NCBI GenBank assembly: GCA_921293015.1 | Contig: OV121095.1 | Coordinates: 33,081,484-33,145,483 of the forward strand | DNA from: Phorcus lineatus | Taxonomy: Eukaryota; Mollusca; Gastropoda; Trochida; Trochidae | Length of the DNA: 64,000 bases | Direction: 5' to 3' | Notes under the pieces: generated by a model | Told to the model about the DNA's origin: nothing | Seen by the model: the letters and a program-made list of their open reading frames with translations, nothing else | Database searches by the model: none | Position numbers and translations under genes: made by a program | Shown: positions 54,701 through 64,000 of the stretch, piece by piece | Layout of the letters: each line of letters begins with the position of its first letter | Position numbering within the stretch: position 1 is the stretch's first letter

Positions 54701-57700
54701 GCCGATGGATGGCTTCAATTTTCATTATTATGTTTTACTTGATATTTATCAAGTCAATTGTGTTGAGTTATAATCATTTACAAATAACATATTTGAATAA
54801 ACAAGTATGTCCCCTATAATATATTTTCCACACAAATACCCTGATGATATTGTCCTTTTTAAAGCCCAAGGGCTACAGAAAATCAAACTAAATGACTTCA
54901 ATAGGCAAAACATTTATAGTTGTCAGCGAATAAGGTTACACTATTTTTTAGAAATATGACTTCTAACTTTACGAGATTAAACATTTATTTGAATTGTCCA
55001 TGTATTAGGTCCCCCCCACCCCCCATCTTTCAGTATCACATAACAGGTAATGTGACTGTATCCAAATCATTAATAAAGACTGAATAAAGACATGAGGCCT
55101 ACGACATAAGAACGATTCGTGTTACACACTCTAACGTATGTTATCGTTTTGATGAGGCATTACGTGACCATTTTTTCGCCATTTCGCCAGGAGCTCATTT
55201 GATAAGATCACCGGAAAATATAAAAAACATGAGACAGACCAAAACGCTATGGCGGGTATATTTTCTCCGGTGAAATAAGCAGTGTACTTAAACAATCTTG
55301 TTTAATATAGAACTGCATAAATATGACACTGTAAGTTTCTACAGCAGAAGGACTAGCCAAGCCGCTGACGGATTTTCAAACCAGAGCTACTCTACTATAG
55401 TCAAATCACTGCTTCACCACTGCTATTTCCTTCCTTTTGCGATGAAATTTCAATCTACCATGCGATTGACAATTGAGATTTACGTTAGCAACTATTTTCC
55501 CTGCACTTTAACATTTAAATGGTGAAGATTTTGCTGAATGAATCCTACAATGTTTCCCCATTTGTTGAACATTTGATGTGATTAACTGAGGCATGATGCG
55601 TTGTTAAACCCCTTAAGCGTCAAAATGCATTTAAAGAACTGTTAATCTAATTTTAATACAAATAGAACGGGTGTATATGTTTTAGTGAAAGTGTATTTCA
55701 TTGTATTTAAAATTCTTTCTTATGATTGCAATGATGAACTACAATAATGGCAAATAGATAGTTATTGATTTTAAAAATTGTTTTCGACAGAGACTTCTAC
55801 GATGCTCATGTAGGGGTGCTTGTTCATTTTGCATGTGTATGGTAAAATATTAGAGGCCCCTTGTGTTGGAGTTCTGTGGTAACACCGTGTCATGCGTCAC
55901 TCATAGTTGATTATATGACTGATCGGTAGTTATTTGTGGAGAATGGACCAGTTAATTAGGTTTTAATTGATTTATTGGAAAACATTAACGTCTGCATTGG
56001 TTATAAGATGAATGGTTCTATTTCGTCGTCAAAATGAATTCAAATACTGAAAATTAATCATAAATGCACAAAGTGACTCTCCCATGGAATAAATGAATTC
56101 GATAAATTGATATTTACTTTTAATATCTATCTTTAGTAAAAGAAAGCAGGTTGTTAACATTTGGTTAATCCTTTACCAGGAAATTCGATGTATAATTGTA
56201 CTGAAAGGAAACATTTAAAGAATTGAAACATTCCATCAACCGTAGACAATTTCAGTGTTGACAGAAATGTTAAAATATCATGAAATTTGTCGGGGTGGTG
56301 GTTTGCAATTGGAGCTGAAATATACTTCATAATCCACTGTGAAGTAAGACACACTTCGCATTCTGAAAAATAAATTCATTAATGTCAAAGTCATAGGAAT
56401 TCCTATTCAGCTTGGATTCCCCTACCAGCAGCTAGTAGCTACGTCTTGCATAGCTCTCCAAAAACTACCACACCCTAACGAGGTATTGAGTCAGTGAGCA
56501 ATAAATGAGCATTTTGAGCATATATAGCATGTATGAAGGCAGAAGGCAGGTTTAACTTCTTTAGAATACTCGGTCAGACCTTGCGACAAATTTTGAGGTT
56601 ACCAATATCAACTCTGAGATAAGTTTTATGCAAAATGTACATAAAGCTTAGTGAATTGTTGTATAGATATCGAGCTGACAAGTTAAAACTCAAATCTGTT
56701 ATACCATAAGCTTGAAAGGATGGGGGTTGCAAACCTTTTACGGAATCTTTTCCTCATGGTGATTAATAACATGCAATGTATAAAAACAATATTCTTCATG
56801 TTTAGGCAAATATGTAAAATAATTTTATATTGAATTCTCAATACATAATGTGATACGTAAAACATAATTTATAGTATTGAAGATAGTGTGATATCGTATA
56901 AGAAATTCTGGACTATTTAAATGGCAGTTGCATGTAATTCATTTCAATTTGATTCGAATTTAAATGGTTCCTATGCCCATAAAAATACACTAAACTGTTG
57001 TCAGAAATACTTTAATCATATCATTATGAACCTAAACAATTAATTAACATTTTATTTATCAATAAATTTCCATTTAAATCGTATACTCGTATATCTAAAA
57101 ACTGTTTATGTGATTGTATTATGTTGGTTTGGCTTTTCATTTCATCGAAACAAGTGACAATTGTTTATCATCGGTGCAATTTGTATGATCTTTTAAACAT
57201 GAGTGCTGTAGGTTCAGTTGTTGCCAAATTGTTTACTTTTATTTTATTCATTTTCAGTGCGTAATAACAGTTTGCAAACAAAACACTTTATTTACAGTGA
57301 ATCGAAAGGTCAACTATTTTTCCAGTTGTGTATCGATATGCCCTTACTGCAGAATCACAAATACAAGGTTCTTAAACATATGCATCTTTCATGCTAATGA
57401 TTGTACTTTTCATGATGATTAATAATTTTTTATGGTTTACCATAAAACTCTTGACATTTTCTGCATATAAACTTCATGTATTTTCTATGTGATAAAAAAC
57501 AAATCGCAGTAGATTTATTCATACTTGATTTATGAAATGTTTTTATTCAAAGTGCCATTGTTAAACATTTCAGTTCAGTCTGATATGATAGTCGATATCA
57601 ATTTCAACTTGAGTAAACATGTTGGAGCATAGTATTGATTGCAATGAAAGAAATTTTCTTGACCTTGACAGTCAACAGACAAAATAAGAATCTGAAACTT

Positions 57701-59098
57701 TGAAATTACAAAACAAAACTGGTTATGGCAATGTAAAGTTTCATAGGTTTAAAGTGTTTTAGAGATTGGTTCATTTATTAGACTTAATTTATCTCAAAAT
57801 TCTAATGGTTTTCATCGTTTCATTACAATTTATGAGAACTTTCTTATCCCAAACAGTTTCTATCACAGATGCGCACATCCCCTATTCGGGATGATGCAAG
57901 TAATATGTTTGGAGTTATTGCTTTGATTCTGAGTTGTCAACTTTTTATTTCAAATTGACACTACCTGTCTTGTGAAATCATCCCCTCCTACAGTTTATTA
58001 CCAATCAAATGAAAGTTTATGTATGCTTTAGATGTATGTCAGTGATGCGCATCGTCCCTTTTTGACATGATTCATATAATATCTTTGGACTCAGGGCAGC
58101 AGAGTACCCAATTTCAGAATGACAGTAACTGTCTTGCAAAATCATCTTCTCCAAAAGATTTGTTTATCAATCTTTCTTTAACTTTACACATGCTTTAGGT
58201 ATATATGGGATGTGCATTTAAAAGTTTAGGGTGGTTGCAATGAGTTTTGGCCCTTAATTTGGAGGCGATGGTTTGCCATTTTAGACACACTGTACATGTC
58301 TTGCAAAACCATATACTTCCTAAGTTTTCACTAAATCTTTGGAAAACGTGGCTAAACATTGATCATTCCTTCATAATACATCAGTGATGAGCATATCGAA
58401 ATCCAGGGAAGTTGTAATTAAGTTCTTTCCAGAGTTACGACCGTTGATATGAACAAATATTTTAGGGATATCTTAAAATTATTGATACGGTAACTAATAA
58501 GTCTATAATTTTAGTTACATGTTCTCCTTCAAGGTTAAAAGTCAACGTCTAGGGTAATTACGAATCTATTGCCACCCATGAACATATTGTGTCAACGTAA
58601 TTCAATCTCTATCTAATTAACGTTTTGGTGCTTATGATGAATTGTTCTAGAACTTCAATCGTGAGTTGATGCCTTGTGAATTTGAACAAATGCATGGAAT
58701 GGCCAGCACCAGTAAATAACTGTTTTATATCCTTAAACAAACAGATTTACAAGTGGACAATGCAAACAAACTACCACACTCACTCAATATTAAGCATTAT
58801 GTTACTGAAGAGGAACTGTTTATCCTAACATTGAAGAATTTAATTCGTTCCATAAACATAATATTTATTCAGATAAAGATATTCTTTGCGATCAGATTTT
58901 ATTACATGTAAACAATAGTGTTCTACACAATTAGTTTGGATTACCTTTCTTGTCAACTAATGGAATTTCCTTGTCATGATTTATATTTGTATCATAAATC
59001 ATAATAAAATTTGCCATTTAATTTTGTGCAAAAATTCCTTAGTTGTGTTGTGTGCGATTTACTATCTATCTTGAAATGTGTCGTCAAACACTATTATC

Positions 59099-59181
<83 letters not shown>

Positions 59182-62100
59182 ACCAACAGACTATATATAT
59201 TGTACCAACTTATTTTGTTCATTATCCACCTGATGAAGGGGCAAGAAGTAGCCCAGAAACGTTGTGAAAATAAATAAAGAAGTTGTCATCCATAACATCG
59301 TGTTGTATCACTACACCAACTTCTAAATGCCTTTGAAGAAATTCACTATTATCAGAGTTCTAGCTTGTTTTGGAGGTAGAGAAATGAACACAATGAACGA
59401 CTAAATTGTCTGAATCTAAACTCTGTATGCATACCAATTGGTAAGCACAATTTGACCTTTGAACACACAAACAGGTGATTTCATTACTTTGAAATTACAT
59501 TTAGTGACCGAGTAATTGGTTTACAATATATTTGAATAGAGAATAAGGCAATCCTCCATTGAAACCACCATTTAAATGTACATTCAATACTTTTCCTTTT
59601 CATTTTTCAACTTCGTAATTAACGTGCAATTCAGTAAAACATACAAGTATTCACATTCAACTCCACATGTAGATGTTAATGTTTATATTATTATTTTAAA
59701 TAAATGGTTTTTGAGTCATTTCATCAAAAAGAGAGTTACAATTCAACCAATAACAAACTCTCCCAATATTATACATCACAGTATTGAAGAGAAAAATGTC
59801 TATCCACCCTTCAGTGCTAATTCAATATCAACATTGAAGAACATGTCATAAACACCATAACGCGAGATTTAGTCAGACAAAATACCTTATCAATGAAACA
59901 TTTCGATTATATGTTACGAGTTGTGTTTTACACCATTAGTTTTTGAATCTCTTCTTTTGGGGTGATGGGATTTCCATGTCATGGTTTTATCCTTCTTCTA
60001 TCCATCGTAATCAGATACATCTTTACGTTTTTTGTAAATAATGCGGATGCAGATCTGCGTGAATTTTTATATTGACCATGCTTAGGTTTCAAAATAGTAA
60101 TATATCTCTTATACTAAAATTACTGAAAAAACTAAACTTTGAAAAAGTGTCACCTTATATACATATATATATACATATATAATTATATCTACAGCAAGTG
60201 TCGTCTGAAGTATTTTATTTTCAAATAAACATTTTACTTCACGTTGGAACTTCTCCACCTTTTTATCTTCTTATTCCACATGGAAAAACTGAAGTTGGCA
60301 CGAGCTAAGGGTATCATGAAGGCAATTGACCAGCTGAAGAGGAGCACTCAAAAGGTGAACAAGAATTTCTCGAGAACTGTGTTTACTGAAACAGCAGCTT
60401 TAAGAAATGTGCTGCTTCATTGGATTGGCTGACGACATTCGGTCAGTTGAGAGAGATCACTCAACCTGATCTTGAAGATTACGCCCAGAAGCATTATGGT
60501 TCACACCTCGCTATACAGCTAGCCAAAGAAGTGTAGAATAAAGCTTATCAACTATGAAAAACAGTGATAAAAACATGGCGCCGGAAGCTTAATGACAGAA
60601 AGCAGGCCTAGGCATATTATAATGCAGTCCAAACAAAACGGACTGCTGAAATATATAGTAACTTTCTAGACATGCCGACCCCTTACATACCAAATAATGG
60701 TTTGGGAAATCGATTTACCTCATAGGAATATAGGATACAATTTTCAGCATACTTAGTTGCAAAAGAGATAGACATTTTTTTGAATGAACATGCTAAGTTT
60801 GTTAAAAATATAATGAGATCGATGAGTTCATATTGTAACTGATTTCAGGTATCTGCAGTGACTACATCTACACTACACCCTTGAATGTGCAGAAAACTAA
60901 AAAGAAAAGACCCTCAAATAAAGAACACAATCAACTTCCTAAAAACAGGGTCCAAAAGGATGGGACTAAACACGCCAGAACAACGCCCCCAGCAATTGAT
61001 CGAGGGCAAAATTTGAAACAACTTCAAAATCTAACCTTACAATCGGAGGAGTCCTTTACTGTAGAGGACTTGAGTCAATCTGAGGATTTATCATCATCCG
61101 AGGACTTTCATCAATCCAGCACAACTTAATCAAGTGCGACTGCAAGCTTAGTCTTTCATATTGTGCAGTCACACTATGGAAGATTTATTAAAATATACAT
61201 TTTGTATTACCTTTTTGTGGCGGGTATAACTTAACTGATAAGGAATTCAGGTTCAGAACATTTAGTCATGGTCAAGGTAAAGCAGATCAGAGACACTTTT
61301 TCCTAAATGGTAAATGACCAAATGATATTCAGTATATTCAATTTGATATGCACATTAATCTTGTGAAGCGAAGAGTTCCTGTCAACGCATTGATAAAAAC
61401 ATCGGAAACCAACTTTTTGTTTAGGAAAATGTTTGCACTACGTTATTGTCGAAATCTCCATAAATCTTTATACATTGATGTTCAAAGAATATTTGACAAT
61501 CAGAAAACTACGTTTTACTGAAAATTTAGTGTTTTCTGTATTCCAGATGAAAGCATTCACATATTATCATCCATAACGAAATCAATCAACAAAGTGCACT
61601 TACAGGTGTAAAGGGGAACGATTACGAGCCAGTTGTATCCAATGATATCAGCTCTTTGGCGGTGGCAGTCTGATGGTACAGGGAGGCATTTCTGGTGACA
61701 CTAAAACGAGGCTACTGGTCATTCAAGGAAACCTTGAAACAGACGTGGTACATAGACACAGTTTTAAGACATGTTGTGATACCATTCATACAACAGTAGC
61801 AATGTGGTATGATTTTCTAAAATGATAATGCAAGTCCACACACAGCGGCAGTAACACGGAATTTCCTGACCAACAACAACATCTAAACCCTACCATGGGC
61901 AGCCGTTTCACCGGATACGAATCCCATTGAAATTTATTGGACCAGCTTGAGAGACAAATCAAACAACAACAGGTGGCAGCAGTTAATCTTCAGGAACTGG
62001 AACAGTGCCTCCTTCAAGAATGGCTAAACATCACCACACGTCATTCGACATTTGACAATGTCAATGCGTCCTCGTCATGCGTTAAAGCCAAAAGAGGACA

Positions 62101-64000
62101 AATACACCATAATGTTGTGTGAAAGATGATTTGTTGTTCAGGTGTTCTAACTTCCAAAGCCACTTCGATTTTTAACCCAATGTGACTCTGCCGTATAACG
62201 ATATTTTTTATGTATAAGGCAATGATTTTACTTGCGTAATATAAACAGTTCATTTTATACTTAATGTCTAAGTTTTTCCTCCGCGTTATTTTGGAGACGT
62301 CAAATTTCTTTTGGACAGCAGTGTACATATACATAAAAGGTATAATTCTGGGCCTATATTTTCGAAGCTCTCTTAGATAGTCGTAAGCCAATGATAATGT
62401 ATGGTACTTAAGACTATCTTAGTGCTCAGAGAGCTTCTAAAATCTTGGCCCTGCTTATAAGTCAGTTTGGGAACACCTTATGTCGTAATCATTCTCAGTT
62501 ACATTATGTCTCTACAGTTTCGCCTATAATGTGAATATTCTCAGTTACATTGAAAAGTATCAAATATATGTAATGGCGTACTTTCATGAGAATATTTCAA
62601 TTATCTCATAGTTCAAAGAAACGTAATACATTTCATAACATTCTCAATTACATACGCTAATCAACTAAGTCTAACAATTAAATGTTATGTCAATGTGTCC
62701 TTGCAAATAGTCTAACTGATACAGTCAGCATCGAGATCAACAATGTTACTTCAAAAGAGATAAAAAAAGGGTAATTGGTAGTAAGCGGAGTAACTGTATG
62801 CTTGTCTTGCTAGAAAATATTTTAACAAGTATAACAAGAGGGTGTCATATCACTTCAGTTCCCTATAATTTGTAACATAAACTGATGGTTGGATTAGAAG
62901 CCATATAGTGAAGTAATGAGAAGTTTCCAGACTGGCTAACACACCTAGAATACGGTTTGGTTGTCTAAGATGCAAATCGTGTTTAGTTAAATTTGGACTG
63001 AATTTAAGGAGTTTGTGGGTGTTAGTCAAGAAGATTTATTAGATTAAGAAATAGAGTGTCAAATCAACTTTTTCTTACGATAAGTATACGTATTTCATAA
63101 AAGAAAATGTCAAAAAAATTTAAACATCCACCACGAGAATGTACCAAGCATGATATACAAGTGTATTTTTATTATGATTGAATAGCCTAACATGCAGGCT
63201 ATGCAATAATGCTTATTAAAGTTTATATATGTTATAAGAATAAGACCCATATAAAGCATGTCCAAACAGGTGTTACTGTTATCATCAGTGTAGTCATTTC
63301 AATCACGTTATATACAATCACTCAATAAACTGTCGAGTAGAATTAAGAAACTTGGAGGCAGAATAAAAATAAATCTTTAACTGAATGAGGAAGAGATGAA
63401 TTGCTATTATGTGACGTTTTAGTGTAGATGCCAAGACCATTATCAAGCAAAGATACTCGGAAGGATTTGTATGGATTGCATACATGAGTGGAGAATAAGT
63501 TTATGAGATCTATGACAGAAATGTTTCTATGAATGGCATTGAAATAAAAGTCAAAACAACACACGTGTTTGACTAGGACCTTTGTTGTAAATAAATAGAA
63601 TTCTCTGTCTTTATCAACCACTGGACTCAATACCTTATCGTGGTGTGGTGTTTTGCGTGCTTCAGAGACTCCGAGGCCTATGCCAGCTGGAGCTAACATG
63701 CCCCTGGTAGGGGCACCCACGCTTGACAGGTCGATGGGTAAAAGCCAGACCAAATTTGAGTCCTTCTAAAACCTGCTTCCTATCTCTCACTATGCGCCTT
63801 TTATATCCGTCTTTTCCCTTATCCTTTCGATCCCTTTCTCCCTGATCCGTCCACTCTCTTTTTGATGCTTGTCATCCAAGTGTTTAATATCTGAAATATT
63901 GTTCAAGGCACGTTAAACCCCAACTCACTCACTCACTCAATCACTCTGTCTTTATCCGCCGTGGTAAATGAAGTTATATCCTCCTACACTAACCTCTATT

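Overview
The window looks like nuclear DNA from an invertebrate animal, most likely a gastropod mollusc. It is AT-rich and gene-poor. It has short exons with GT-AG introns, long non-coding stretches, many microsatellites, and several families of short retroposons. One of these is a tRNA-headed SINE with an (ACTC)n tail, a type I associate with marine gastropods. The organism call is an inference from repeat style; nothing in the window names the species.

There are two supportable protein-coding genes. Both are SLC16 (monocarboxylate-transporter-like, major facilitator superfamily) genes, arranged head to head. The left gene is on the minus strand (exons 9403-8655, 3362-3219, 2407-2261) and runs off the left edge after its third coding exon. 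The right gene is on the plus strand and complete: five coding exons from 18876 to 23489, 619 codons, with an AATAAA signal at 23603. Their second and third coding exons have identical lengths (144 and 147 bp) and all splice junctions are phase 1. Both carry an acidic stretch followed by NLP(V/I)D(K/R)GWAWV at the start of TM1, so they are paralogues from an inverted duplication. The left gene has a very long acidic N-terminus with an in-frame 27-bp minisatellite. The right gene has a roughly 205-residue cytoplasmic loop between TM6 and TM7.

The 9.5 kb between the two start codons holds no other gene that I can support. It contains a truncated SINE, microsatellites, a decayed Penelope-like fragment and, directly before the plus-strand start exon, about 25 copies of a roughly 33-bp unit that each look like a 3' splice acceptor (18025-18863).

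From about 24 kb to the right end I see no intact gene. This part holds palindromic elements with hammerhead-ribozyme-like cores (30.9 and 33.2 kb), and single copies at 59.2 and 63.4 kb. It also holds fold-back elements, a 20-bp array of PstI-type palindromes (39.6 kb) and a SINE with target-site duplications (45.5 kb). There is a dead Tc1 transposase (61.5-62.3 kb), a broken unidentified coding remnant (60.3-61.1 kb), and a second SINE-like family sharing its 3' tail with the first. Underneath these lies an old set of long non-coding repeats, in the same module order, recurring from about 32 to 63 kb.

All repeat relationships were found by eye, so boundaries are approximate unless stated. 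No alignment, folding or database search was run.
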